A stretch of DNA of 45,840 nt from Candidatus Zemynaea palustris (GCA_003134695.1 PLCB01000013.1:22010-67849), one strand, 5' to 3'; positions 26,701 through 35,158 are shown, numbered from the stretch's first letter. Notes: a model not told the origin generated them from the letters alone. Numbers and translations are program-made.

Positions 26701-27397
26701 ACGCTACGTGCTCGCCGTGAGCGGGCGTGGGACGGCCGTTCTCACCTCGCTCGCCAAGAACCAGCGATTCGAGTGGGACGACCCGCTCGTCGCCGAGGCG
26801 GCGTCGGCGCACGCACGCGATCTGTTTGCCTTAGGCGGCGTCGACGGTAGCCTCAACCTCAGGTCGGCCGCCGGGAGTCATCTCAAGCTCGGCGCGCAGC
26901 AGGGTCGAATCTCGGCCCTCGCGTTCTCGCCCGACGACCGATGGCTCGGGTCGGCGGCAAGCGGCGATCTTCTCGGAATGATCTGGGACGTCCAAAGCGG
27001 TCGCCTGCAGTCGACCCTGCGAGGCCACAAAGGCGAGGTCACGTCGATCGCATTTTCGCCCGGAATCGAATCGTTCGTCTTGACGACGTCGTTGGACGGC
27101 AGTGCCAGAATGTGGGACCGCGACACGGGCGACTTGCTCGCTTCGGTTTCGGTTCCTGGATCGCTCGTGCGCAGCGCCGCGTTTACCGCGGACGGATCTG
27201 CGGTCGTGATCGGCGCGGCCAACGGCAATCTCTACCTGTGGCGCGTCCGGGACGACGTCCCGCCGCCGAGTCAAACGGCGAAGAATCTCGTGGCCGCGCT
27301 CAAGCGCGGCGAGGTGCAGAGGGGTAGCGCCAATCAGTTGTTGAGCCAAGCGGTGGAGCGCCTGAACGTCGCAAGCAAGATCGGAAACGTCCCATGA
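23753..27397 (+). CDS. STAND winged-helix/transmembrane/WD40 protein, C-terminal half
   Basis: The GTG at 23753 overlaps the upstream stop and gives 1214 residues; the frame is open back to TTG 23732. It begins with the missing STAND part: NLTLEDYQAVGGIDHALSAH, a helical lid, and IDVGHEALLRRW. A charged coiled coil follows at about 215-265. One membrane helix lies near 270-295 (VAAIAMAAIALITVVLGIL), then more coiled coil to about 410. From about 460 to 1170 there are many WD40 repeats (IATAGADGTIKLW, LATASGDGNVKIW, LTTSLDGSARMWD), probably two propellers. The WD40 part is probably the sensor. Its stop overlaps the next ATG (ATGA). Confidence 0.85.
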   Translation: MSEKSRKTARNLTLEDYQAVGGIDHALSAHADEVMASLPGLELIVEQVFQALSEVDKEGRATRRALRFSQLLAETGAPRKQLMQVLDRFRADDCSFIVPSLSAVPELRPDTRIDVGHEALLRRWDRISSETTEELTDGRVRMGWLQHEESAGRFYRALLALLEGEFGSGKVTLPLDQVEERWRWWKSRPRTAAWAERYGGGLDKVERLFKDSRAALEAQRLRDAEAERREREAERRKIEAEEAAKRERLEHQAEVERMRAEAAHRLVARTRVAAIAMAAIALITVVLGILSIRFGLQANRATSEALAALAAADKAKRQAETEKTRAEYNLARLQTMTKIADRERLRAVQQQKIAEKQSAAAVAAAFDAQQQRAAAEGQRKVALEQRGIAIAQSAEAIRQRAAVFQQAGRDAFFSGDNDSAAVYFAAAYADKPQDPALKLVLGEALDKLSIRGGSIHAPGSIHAHGALITTVKFNPNAKSRQIATAGADGTIKLWGASGNLVHTFTDQSSVITSLAFDPTGRYLATTGADGSVKIRDLRAITPKTAAAPLELDGHTRRINAVVFSHDGTRLATASGDGNVKIWQSSTGKLLKQLHVENVGYQVNDVAFTHDDRLVVAAASDGALREWTAATGELVWDSGASQAPLDKVATLVHIAVAPDGKSAVAGAVDGTVVAYDLAGKKRLWLRRDDRGAINAVAFDPSGKMLLAGSDDGTARMYDAQSGEPKAVFSRSAAIGDSGNQLAVVSALFSPSNSCIATTYADGSVSFWTLNGETIAELRARGGNAGAADFSSDGTLFVTGGRNGDLFLWHPPSTLVRADAAHAGSIDSIAVDRQGDILTASRDGTAALWRPGATLTRERVLRHSTGAWVVAASFSRDGKKIVTAGGTQVKTWSVAAPNGPLPLSSLDAGAGQTPQRFSDATFAGDRSDAVIVAETNAGTKDFDNAAGRWFMMSADGKRVLSKEPLLASDPAGQPEIRTLLSSRDTRYVLAVSGRGTAVLTSLAKNQRFEWDDPLVAEAASAHARDLFALGGVDGSLNLRSAAGSHLKLGAQQGRISALAFSPDDRWLGSAASGDLLGMIWDVQSGRLQSTLRGHKGEVTSIAFSPGIESFVLTTSLDGSARMWDRDTGDLLASVSVPGSLVRSAAFTADGSAVVIGAANGNLYLWRVRDDVPPPSQTAKNLVAALKRGEVQRGSANQLLSQAVERLNVASKIGNVP

Positions 27398-29100
27398 GGC
27401 CGCGCAGATTCAGGACGATTGCCGGGGCCGTCCAAGTGCTCGCCTTCGCGCTCATTTCGGTCGCGACGACGTCACCGGTGGCCGCGGACGACGTCTATCT
27501 TCGGAGCGGGCGCTTCAATGCGGACCACTACGACCTCGTGATGCCGCTCTGGCTCGCCGACATGACCATCGCCAGAACCTATAACTCCTCGGACTTCAAG
27601 GGGATCTTCGGGACCGGTTGGGAGACCCGGCTCGAAACGAATCTGGAAGTTCAGGACGACGGTTCGGTTGTGGTTCACGAATACGGCGGGGGGGCCGCCA
27701 ACGAGTTCAAGCCGACCAACAAACCCACGCGATCCGAGGGACTGATCGCCGCCGAGCTGGTCAACGTCGCCGACGAGAGCGGCCGATTCGGAAGCGACGC
27801 CGAGATGACTGCGTACAAGACCTGGTTGCAGCTCAATCACGCCGGAGAGTGGGGAAGGTTTCGCGATCTCGGCATGGTCGTTCCGCAACAGTCGCACGCG
27901 GGCGAGACGTTTTCGAGCGGCGCGTTCGGAGAGAACCAAGTCATCACCAGGGTCCCGGAGGGCTACCAGCGAGCGACCGCAGGGGGCGGGAAGTTCGAAG
28001 CGTTCGATTTTTCGGGCCGGCTGCAGCGCATCTGGGACGTCAACCGCAACTTCATCGCGCTGCGCTACGCAAACGGGCGCCTGGCCGAGATATCCGACAA
28101 TTTTGGGAACCGGTTCGTCTTCTCGTTCAACAAACTCGGCTTCGTGGAGAAGATCGCGGCGTCCAAGGGCCGGACCGCGCGCTTCGAATACGACGGCGCC
28201 TACCTGGTAAAGGTGACCGACGCCAGCGGGAGCTCGTACCGCTATACGTACGACGCTTTGCACAGGATGACCGGAATCGGCTATCCCGACGGCAAGTGGA
28301 AAAAAATCGCGTACTATTCCAAGAAGACCGATAACGTGAGTTCCGATCTCATGGTCAAACGGATCGACGATCACGACGGAAGCAGCACGAGCTATGTCTA
28401 TAACCGGGTGGACACCGGCCACTTCAACGTCGATTTGACGACGACGGACGCCGCCGGCAAGGCTACGCACGAAGAATACCGGTACGTGTTGCGTCCCAAT
28501 TCCGGGAGTTGGGATCTCGAATCCCTTTGGGTCGACGGAAAGCCGACCCAACAGAGCGTTTACAACGTGGATGGAAAAGAGGTCAAGCGGACGACGCCTT
28601 CCGGGACGATACTCTACGGCTACGATCAGTTCGGGCGCGAGGTCAGCGCCGAGCGCTCGACGGGGACAACGAGTTGGACTTATGATGAGGCGACCGGCCG
28701 AGTTTCGGCGGCAAAAATATCCGGCGCGAACCCGAAATCGTGGCAGTTCGAGTATGACACGAGAGGCAATCTCGCGCATGCCAAAGTCAGCGACGGGAAC
28801 GACGTCACGCTCAGTTACGACGAATACGGGCGGAGAATCGCGGCGGCGGACAACGGCCAGACCATTCGGTTCGCGTACGACCAGTTGTTCGAGCCGGTGA
28901 AGATTTCGCTCGACGGCGGCGGAACGGCGGAGGTCGTTTACAACGAGATCGGCGAGATCAAGCGCGTCTCCGGGAGCAACGGCGGCGCGGTCGACCCGAA
29001 ACTGAAGGCGTTGATGGTGACCATTCAGACGACGCTCACTCCGACCGGGGAGCAGCTGCTGAGCAACTTAACGGCCCTCGCCAAAGCCGCCGGAAACTAG
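27394..29100 (+). CDS. Secreted DUF6531/YD-repeat (RHS-like) protein without a toxin domain
   Basis: This 568-residue protein starts inside the stop of the WD40 gene (ATGA). A signal peptide (residues 1-32) ends at VAADD. Residues 33-105 match the DUF6531 N-terminus of RHS proteins (DLVMPLWLADMTIARTYNSS, GIFGTGWETRLETNLEV). From about 190 to 530 there are YD-type repeats (YDALHRMTGIGYPDGKW, YGYDQFGREVSAERS, YDTRGNLAHAKVSDG, YDEYGRRIAAADNG). The RHS core that caps the shell and a variable toxin tip are absent; it ends in a short helical tail. Ending just 11 bp from a convergent gene, it looks complete. An envelope or extracellular partner of the TIR-STAND module is inferred. Confidence 0.85.
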   Translation: MRPRRFRTIAGAVQVLAFALISVATTSPVAADDVYLRSGRFNADHYDLVMPLWLADMTIARTYNSSDFKGIFGTGWETRLETNLEVQDDGSVVVHEYGGGAANEFKPTNKPTRSEGLIAAELVNVADESGRFGSDAEMTAYKTWLQLNHAGEWGRFRDLGMVVPQQSHAGETFSSGAFGENQVITRVPEGYQRATAGGGKFEAFDFSGRLQRIWDVNRNFIALRYANGRLAEISDNFGNRFVFSFNKLGFVEKIAASKGRTARFEYDGAYLVKVTDASGSSYRYTYDALHRMTGIGYPDGKWKKIAYYSKKTDNVSSDLMVKRIDDHDGSSTSYVYNRVDTGHFNVDLTTTDAAGKATHEEYRYVLRPNSGSWDLESLWVDGKPTQQSVYNVDGKEVKRTTPSGTILYGYDQFGREVSAERSTGTTSWTYDEATGRVSAAKISGANPKSWQFEYDTRGNLAHAKVSDGNDVTLSYDEYGRRIAAADNGQTIRFAYDQLFEPVKISLDGGGTAEVVYNEIGEIKRVSGSNGGAVDPKLKALMVTIQTTLTPTGEQLLSNLTALAKAAGN

Positions 29101-29111
29101 GGAGCAGTCTG

Positions 29112-31580
29112 CTAGCTCGAAGAGCGCGTCAAGCGCGTCATCGGTAGAGGCTTCGCTTCACCTTCCGTGGCTCGTACTGCATCGAGCGGCGCGGGGTCGG
29201 GGACGTCGAGGTCGATGCAATGCGCGCCCGCTGCGGCGGCGGCGTCGACGAGCCGGCGGCTCGTCGTGAAGAGAATCAATTGTCCGTCGCGCGCGAAGGC
29301 CTTCAGGATCGGGAGGCCGCGCGAAATGCGCTCCTCGTCCCAGTACGCGAACGGATCGTCGAGGACGATCGGCGTCGTCTCGAGGCCTTCCGCGAACATC
29401 CGAACCATCGCCAGCCGTACGACCAGATACGCCTGCTCGCGCGTCCCTGCGGAGAGCCGGTCGACGTCGACGATCGCGCCGGTCTCGGGGGCGCGGACGC
29501 GGACGGCCAGCGTCGCGGGATCGACGCGCACGTCGATGTAGCGCCCGCCGGTGATTCCGTCGAGGGTCCGGGAGGCGTAATCGGTCAGACGCCGTGCAAA
29601 CTTTTGATGCGCCTCGCGCGTGCGCTCTTCGATACTCTGGCGCGCTAGCGCGACGGCGGCCTCGAAGCGTTGGAGTCTCTGCGCTTTGTCGCACAGCGAT
29701 TGCGTCCACTCGTCGAGCGAGGCGAGGTCTTCCAAGTGCGCTTCGGCGGTGCGCAACTCGGCACCAAGCGCGGCGGAGGCGGTGCGGCTCTCGTTGCAGT
29801 GACGTTCGAGCGTCGCGCGCTCCGCTTCGAACGCTCGTTGTGAGCCGGAGATGCCGCTCGGCGGAACGCCGGCCGCGAGGAGTTCGTCGAGCTCGGCTTG
29901 CAGCGCGACTTCGTCGTCGTTGCCGAGGACGTCGGTCCAGCGCACGTCGAGCATGCCGAGACGCAGTTCGATTCCGTCGCGCGCGATGCGGCGTGCCTCG
30001 CGGAGGCGAACGGCTTCGAGATCGCCCGCCCGCGTGCCGGTCGGCGCGACGAGCGAACGCGCCAACCCGTCGAACTGTTCTCCAGCCGCTTCGGCGGCAG
30101 CGCGGGCCGTCCCGGCTCGCTCGGCGTTGCGTTGCGCGCTGGCCTTCCGTTCGGACAACGCCAGCGCCCGTTCGCGCCGCCGGACAAACTCTTCGATCGA
30201 GGGGACGCCGAGCGGTTCGAGGATCGCGGCGACGCGCGCCGCCGCTTCTCTCTCGGTCTTCGTCGCCTGATCGTCGGCGCGTTGCATGTTCCGAATCGCT
30301 TGGAGCGAATCGCGCCGCCGGTTCCAGCGGCGCCGCGCGAGAAAGAAGAAGAACGTGGCGACGAACGTCGCGAGCAACGCCGCCCATTGTTGGAAGATGG
30401 CGAGCCCGACCGCGATCGTTGCGAAGATCGTGCCGGCGGCGAAGACCGCGCCGAAGAACTCGTTGCCGCCGTCGATCGAGCGGCGCGAACCTTGGACCTG
30501 CGCTGCGGCGAAGGTCGCCTTGATCCGCGCGTCGGTCGCTTCGGCGGCGGCCTCTTGCAACGCGGCGAAGCGCGAATCGGCGAGCGCGCCGCCGTCGCGC
30601 ATTCGGTGGACCAGCTCGGCTTCGAGCGCCGGCGTCATCTTGCTCTCATCGGCAGTTTGGCGCGCCGAGGCGCTCAGCGCTCCGGCCGTCTGCCAGGTGC
30701 GATAGCGGTCGTCGATCTCGGCGAACTTCCCGAGTGGGTAATCGTCGACGTCGCCGCACTGTTGGCGCTCCGCGTGCAGCGCGGCCTTGTCGTCCTGAAT
30801 CTCGCGCAAGGCCTCGAGTCGCGCGCGAAGCGACGACGCCCGCAGCGAGCGCGCCTTGCGGTCGTGCTCGACGAGCGCATGTTCGAGTTCGGCGGCGCGG
30901 CGTGTTTCACGCTCGCGCCGGGCGCGCAGGTCGTCGAGCGTCCGCAGTTTCGCACGCACTTGGTCCGCCCGCTTCTGCGCGGTTTCCATCTGTTCGTTGA
31001 GGTGTCGTAGGGGCGCGTTGACCGTCGCGCGCTTGGTTCCGACGTGGCTGGCCAGCGCTTCGTCGAGGCGGCGAATTGCGCCGAGCGCGGCGTCTTCGCG
31101 GGGTCCGCCGTCGAGCGCGTGCGCCAGGGCCGTGCTGATCCGTTCGGCGCGCGCGCCGTCGATGTACGCCGCGCCCTGCGCCATGCAGGCGGCGTTGAGG
31201 AAAACCTCGACCGGGAAGCCGAGGTGCACCTGGCCCGGGTTCACGCTCTTGTCGACCACCGTTTCGGCGGAGACGTCGTTGCCGTTTTCGTCGAAGACGC
31301 GCGCGTTCTTCGGATCGTTGAAGTCACGCTGCACCTCGAAGATGCGGCCGTCGTCGAGCGAATAGCGCAGCGCGGCGGCGTAGCGCGCGTCGCTCCAGGG
31401 CCGCCAGGTTTCCCGCGATTCCTTGCGACCGACGCCGAACAGCGTCGCGACGAGCGCGCTCGAGAGGGTCGATTTTCCGGCTTCGTTCGGACCGTAGACG
31501 ACGTTGACGTGGGGATCGAAATCGAACCTGCGTCCGACAAGTTTACCGAAGCCCTCCACACGGAATTCGTGGAACTTCAC
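29112..31580 (-). CDS. SbcC/RecN-like AAA ATPase, YhaN type
   Basis: This 822-residue protein has an SMC-like layout. The N-terminal Walker A is YGPNEAGKST (MKFHEFRVEGFGKL start). Long coiled coils span residues 170-300 and 430-660. The C-terminal ABC signature is LSAGTREQAYLVVRLA and Walker B is PIVLDDPFAYWDEERI. Residues about 365-410 contain a hydrophobic hairpin (TIFATIAVGLAIFQQWAALL, TFVATFFFFLA), as in B. subtilis YhaN, so the coiled coil may be membrane-tethered. It overlaps the nuclease gene by ATGA. The pair is SbcC/SbcD-like; DNA-end processing at the membrane is inferred. Confidence 0.85.
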   Translation of the reverse strand: MKFHEFRVEGFGKLVGRRFDFDPHVNVVYGPNEAGKSTLSSALVATLFGVGRKESRETWRPWSDARYAAALRYSLDDGRIFEVQRDFNDPKNARVFDENGNDVSAETVVDKSVNPGQVHLGFPVEVFLNAACMAQGAAYIDGARAERISTALAHALDGGPREDAALGAIRRLDEALASHVGTKRATVNAPLRHLNEQMETAQKRADQVRAKLRTLDDLRARRERETRRAAELEHALVEHDRKARSLRASSLRARLEALREIQDDKAALHAERQQCGDVDDYPLGKFAEIDDRYRTWQTAGALSASARQTADESKMTPALEAELVHRMRDGGALADSRFAALQEAAAEATDARIKATFAAAQVQGSRRSIDGGNEFFGAVFAAGTIFATIAVGLAIFQQWAALLATFVATFFFFLARRRWNRRRDSLQAIRNMQRADDQATKTEREAAARVAAILEPLGVPSIEEFVRRRERALALSERKASAQRNAERAGTARAAAEAAGEQFDGLARSLVAPTGTRAGDLEAVRLREARRIARDGIELRLGMLDVRWTDVLGNDDEVALQAELDELLAAGVPPSGISGSQRAFEAERATLERHCNESRTASAALGAELRTAEAHLEDLASLDEWTQSLCDKAQRLQRFEAAVALARQSIEERTREAHQKFARRLTDYASRTLDGITGGRYIDVRVDPATLAVRVRAPETGAIVDVDRLSAGTREQAYLVVRLAMVRMFAEGLETTPIVLDDPFAYWDEERISRGLPILKAFARDGQLILFTTSRRLVDAAAAAGAHCIDLDVPDPAPLDAVRATEGEAKPLPMTRLTRSSS

Positions 31581-32683
31581 GGCGCGATCTCCGTCCCTTC
31601 GAAGGCCGCAATCGCGTAGCGCAGCGCGGCCTCGGCTTCGCGGGCGGCTTCGCCGTCACGGTCGCCGCGCAACGCCACGAGGTCGCGCACGACGTGGCCG
31701 CGCACCGTCGGCTCGCGCGCGATCGATTCGTAGTCGAAGCTTCGCGTCTCGTCGCTGACCTCGAGCGAACCGAGCGTCGTTCCGAGCCGCTCTTCGATCA
31801 ACGCGCGATCGAGGCGCGTCCCTTCCGCGACGATGCCCGTCAAGTGCAAGCGCACGAAATCGTCGGCGCCGTATCCGGCGAGCGCCGGCAAAATGCGTTC
31901 GAACGCGCCGTGTTCGTGCGCGACGCCGCCGAGGTCGCAGGTGATATCGCTCATCCTCGTGCGCGCCGTCGGAATCGGTCGGACGTCGAGCGAAGCGCCG
32001 TCGACCGTGACCGCCAGCGCTCCGTGAGCGGGACCTTCGCCGAACTTGATCGGTTCTGGGGAACCGGGATAGGCGAGGATCGGTTTCCTACCTTGCTTGA
32101 CGACGTACCCGCCGTGATAGTGGCCGGTGAGCAGCAGCGACGCGCCGGACGCGACGACTTCGGCGGCGTTGAACGGCGCGGTGACGCGCTTGTTGGGCGG
32201 ACAGCGCGCTTCGTCGCTGCCGTGCACGAGCGCGATTTGCACGCCGCCGCGTTCGAAGCGCGCCTTGGAGAACGGTCGGCCCGGATCGGCCGAGGTGTGG
32301 CCAAAACCCCACAGCGTGACCTCGGGTGCGAGCGGATATGCCTTCCAGGTCGCTTCGCTGAAGACGCGCACGTTTGGCGGCAGATCTTTGCGCGCGAGGA
32401 GGGCGCCGGGCCCGTACGGATCGTGATTGCCGGGCGCGACGTAAACGGGTTTGCCGAATCGCGCGAACTGCTCGGCCAAGAAGCGAAAGGTCTGCGGGCC
32501 GGCGCGCTCGCTTTCATAGAGGTCGCCGCCGATCGTCAAAACGGCGGCCTTGCGCCGGATCGCTTCGTCGACGATGCGCACGAACGCGTCGGCCAGCGCC
32601 TTGCGCCGGCCCGCTCCGCCGCGCGTGTCGGGGAAGGTCGTCTCCAAGTGCACGTCGGCGCAGTGTACGATTAAGAGCGACAT
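31577..32683 (-). CDS. DNA repair exonuclease, metallophosphoesterase (YhaO/SbcD-like)
   Basis: This 368-residue calcineurin-type phosphoesterase has its metal-binding motifs in order: CADVHLE, GGDLYE, PGNHDPYG, VHGSDE and LTGHYHGGYV. Residues 1-245 are the nuclease domain and the rest is a capping domain like those of SbcD/Mre11. The stop overlaps the ATPase gene start, as is usual for SbcD-SbcC and YhaO-YhaN pairs. It acts on DNA ends or hairpins in known relatives; the substrate here is unknown. It follows the dienelactone hydrolase gene by 18 bp. Confidence 0.88.
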   Translation of the reverse strand: MSLLIVHCADVHLETTFPDTRGGAGRRKALADAFVRIVDEAIRRKAAVLTIGGDLYESERAGPQTFRFLAEQFARFGKPVYVAPGNHDPYGPGALLARKDLPPNVRVFSEATWKAYPLAPEVTLWGFGHTSADPGRPFSKARFERGGVQIALVHGSDEARCPPNKRVTAPFNAAEVVASGASLLLTGHYHGGYVVKQGRKPILAYPGSPEPIKFGEGPAHGALAVTVDGASLDVRPIPTARTRMSDITCDLGGVAHEHGAFERILPALAGYGADDFVRLHLTGIVAEGTRLDRALIEERLGTTLGSLEVSDETRSFDYESIAREPTVRGHVVRDLVALRGDRDGEAAREAEAALRYAIAAFEGTEIAP

Positions 32684-32701
32684 GATTGTTCGCGCAATCT
32701 G

Positions 32702-33619
32702 CTAGTGAAGATATCTATCGAACCACGCGAGGGTACGTTTCCAGGCGTCATCGGCGGCAAAGGGGTCGTACGAACTGCGGATATCGTCGAAGAAGCCGTG
32801 ACCGGCACTTGCGTAGATCTTGAGGTCGTGCGGCTTGCGCAGATCGGCCAAGCGGCGGTCGAGCGCGCGGACGTCGTCACCGAGTATGCTGGTATCGCGT
32901 TCGCCCCACGAGCCCAGCAGCGGCGTCTTGATTTCGTCGGCGTAGGCCAGCGCGATCGGTGTGATCGCCCCGAGATTACCGGTCGTACCGTACCGAACTT
33001 TGCCGTACCACACCGCGGCGGCCTGATAGAGTTCGGGATGGTCGACGGCTTGACGAAGCGTGATGCTGCCCCCCATGCAGAAACCGGTGACGCCGAGTTT
33101 TCGCGCGCCGCCGCCTTGGGCGGCGCGCAAATAACTCGACCCGGCGGCGAGATCGGCGTCGACGGTGTCGTCGGCGAGCTTTCCCAACAGCGGTCGGAAC
33201 GGTTCGAAATTGTCCGTGTTGTCGCCGCTCGGGGCGTCGAGCCCACTGTAAAGATTCGGCGCGATCGTACGATAGCCGACTTTCGCGAAGCGTCGAACCG
33301 TGTCGCGAAGCTGGTTGTCGACGCCAAAGGCACCCATCACGACCACGACGCCGGGTGTGGTTGCGGGCGCGTTCTTCGGCGCCGCGGCGTAGCTCTCGAT
33401 CGTGCGCCCGGAGCTCGATTGCAGCGGCGGCCTCGAAACGGCGATGTCGGGATCGTCTTCGGGGACGATCGGCGGATGCGGTTTTCCGAATTCGAGCGCA
33501 TCTGCCGCTAACGCGGTAGCGGGTCCCGCAAGCGTCGCGACGGCGGCCGAGAGGCCGACGAAGAGGCGGCGCTTTAGCGCGGGATTGGTTGCGCGGGTCG
33601 GATCGGTCAAATCGGGCAT
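32702..33619 (-). CDS. Exported dienelactone hydrolase family protein
   Basis: This 305-residue alpha/beta hydrolase has an N-terminal export signal containing twin arginines (KRRLFVGLSAAVATLAGP, ending LAA near 39), compatible with Tat. The DLH nucleophile is Cys181 in GFCMGG; the acid is probably Asp242 in GERDTSILGDD and the base His274 in SAGHGFF. Dienelactone hydrolases open lactones in aromatic degradation, but exported members have broader, poorly known esterase roles. No aromatic-pathway genes are nearby. AAAGG lies nine bases upstream of the ATG. It is probably co-transcribed with the genes on either side. Confidence 0.9.
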   Translation of the reverse strand: MPDLTDPTRATNPALKRRLFVGLSAAVATLAGPATALAADALEFGKPHPPIVPEDDPDIAVSRPPLQSSSGRTIESYAAAPKNAPATTPGVVVVMGAFGVDNQLRDTVRRFAKVGYRTIAPNLYSGLDAPSGDNTDNFEPFRPLLGKLADDTVDADLAAGSSYLRAAQGGGARKLGVTGFCMGGSITLRQAVDHPELYQAAAVWYGKVRYGTTGNLGAITPIALAYADEIKTPLLGSWGERDTSILGDDVRALDRRLADLRKPHDLKIYASAGHGFFDDIRSSYDPFAADDAWKRTLAWFDRYLH

Positions 33620-33677
33620 GGTTGGAACCTTTGAAAAGAGAGGCTCCGTTTTCGACGTGCCGGGCGCGATTCCATAG

Positions 33678-34670
33678 CTATAGAAACGAGAGATCGGTGT
33701 GCGTCGGGGCGCAGTCGTTCTCGACGAGCCACTCGCGATTCCACAATTTCGAGCGGTAGCGCTCGCCGCCGTCGCAAAGGATGGTCACGACGGTACTGCC
33801 CTCCGGCAATGTTCGCGCGTAGCGCGCCGCTCCGACGACGTTGAGTCCCGCCGAACCGCCGATATACAGACCCTCCTCGCGCAAGAGCCAGTAGACCATT
33901 TCGATCGCCGAGGGATCGTCGACTTGCAAGGCATCGTCGACGGGTGCGTCGCGAAAATTGTCGGTGATCCGTTTGATCCCGATACCCTCCACGTTCGAGT
34001 CGCCGGTCGTTTCGAGGGTTCCGCACTTGACGTGGCTGTAGAGTGAAGATCCGAGCGGATCGCAGAGCACTACGCGCACGTTCGGATTGCGTTCCTTCAA
34101 GTAGATGCCCGTGCCTGCGAGCGTTCCGCCGGTGCCGCAGGCGGCGACGAACGCGGTGAGCGCGAGGCCGAACGCGTCCCAAATCTCCGGCCCCGTGGTC
34201 GCGTAGTGAGCCGCGCGATTGGCGACGTTGTTGAACTGATCCGCCCAAATCGCATTCGGCGTCGATTCGGCGATGCGCCGCGCGACGTGATAATAGTTTT
34301 CCGGATTGACGAACGGGACGGCGGGGACGACGCGAACGTCGGCGCCGATCGTTCGCAGCAACTCGATCTTCTCGCTCGACTGATCGTCGGGAATGCAGAT
34401 GATCGAGCCGTAGCCGCGCGCGTTCGCGATCAGCGCGAGCGCGATGCCGGTGTTGCCGGCCGTCCCTTCAACGATCGTTCCGCCCGGCCGCAGGCGTCCC
34501 GTCGCCTCGGCGTCGTCGACGATTCCCTTGGCAGCGCGATCTTTGACCGAGCCGCCCGGATTGAGGAACTCGGCCTTGCCCACGATCGTGCGCCCGAGCG
34601 CGGCCGAAAGTTTCGGCAAGACGATGTGCGGCGTCGCGCCGATCGCTCCGACGAAACCGTTAGGCTTCAA
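33678..34670 (-). CDS. PLP-dependent cysteine synthase family enzyme
   Basis: This 330-residue fold-type II PLP enzyme has its cofactor lysine in FLNPGGSVKDRAA (Lys43). The substrate loop is EGTAGNTGIALALIA and the phosphate-binding glycine loop is ACGTGGTLAGTG. Family members make cysteine from O-acetylserine or break down cysteine. The TAGNTG variant and SLYSHVKCG-type insert differ from standard CysK (TSGNTG), so desulfhydrase or another beta-replacement activity is possible. It starts 14 bp after the small secreted protein gene. No serine acetyltransferase is visible nearby. Confidence 0.88.
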   Translation of the reverse strand: MKPNGFVGAIGATPHIVLPKLSAALGRTIVGKAEFLNPGGSVKDRAAKGIVDDAEATGRLRPGGTIVEGTAGNTGIALALIANARGYGSIICIPDDQSSEKIELLRTIGADVRVVPAVPFVNPENYYHVARRIAESTPNAIWADQFNNVANRAAHYATTGPEIWDAFGLALTAFVAACGTGGTLAGTGIYLKERNPNVRVVLCDPLGSSLYSHVKCGTLETTGDSNVEGIGIKRITDNFRDAPVDDALQVDDPSAIEMVYWLLREEGLYIGGSAGLNVVGAARYARTLPEGSTVVTILCDGGERYRSKLWNREWLVENDCAPTHTDLSFL

Positions 34671-34684
34671 ACTTTGCCGCAGCG

Positions 34685-35119
34685 TTACCGATAGAGATGT
34701 CCGCAGGCGACGTAGTGCTTAATATTTTGCGCCGAGGCGTGGACGTTGACCGAATAATTACCGGAAAGCAACTTCGATTCGGGAGATTGTACGAGCGTGC
34801 GCGAGTGGCCGTTGACGACGTCGGCGAGACCGAACGACGGCTTGGGATCGATATCCTCGCAGGTTATCGATTTGCCACGGTGGATGTGTGCCGGCTCGTT
34901 GCGGCCCGCTGGTTCGCTTTGCAAATCGATCACGACCAGCGTGCTATTGCCGCGCGAAAATAAGGTCACCCAGCCGACCTGCCCCGAGTTGTTCTCATCG
35001 AGTATGCCGAGTTGAGTCCCGGATCCGGAGTCGTCGGGAGCGATCTGGGCTTGGACGCCGCCGCTGAAGCAGAGTGCACCGGCCAGCATCAGGCCGAGCG
35101 CAATCGAACGAAACGTCAT
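34685..35119 (-). CDS. Small secreted protein, CHRD-like (unrecognised)
   Basis: The ATG at 35119 has AGGAG eight bases upstream and starts a signal peptide (MTFRSIALGLMLAGALCFSG, cleavage near VQA), giving 144 residues. The frame is open upstream, but that would overlap dnaE2. The mature part has beta-rich sequence with EPAHIHRGKSITCEDIDPK, LLSGNYSVNVHAS and ending VACGHLYR. The His-x-His and late Asn-x-His pattern resembles CHRD or SOD-like domains, which may bind metal. Two Cys could form a disulfide. Function is unknown. Confidence 0.65.
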   Translation of the reverse strand: MTFRSIALGLMLAGALCFSGGVQAQIAPDDSGSGTQLGILDENNSGQVGWVTLFSRGNSTLVVIDLQSEPAGRNEPAHIHRGKSITCEDIDPKPSFGLADVVNGHSRTLVQSPESKLLSGNYSVNVHASAQNIKHYVACGHLYR

Positions 35120-35141
35120 TGACAAGGCTCCTGTGAATGCG

Positions 35142-35158
35142 GCCCCTTCAAAAGGGGC
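35142..35158 (-). promoter_or_regulatory. Hairpin in the leader of the small secreted protein gene
   Basis: GCCCCTT pairs with AAGGGGC (7 bp, three-base loop) between the dnaE2 stop and the start at 35119. No T-run follows on the minus strand, so it is a weak terminator candidate or a 5' leader hairpin. Confidence 0.3.
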
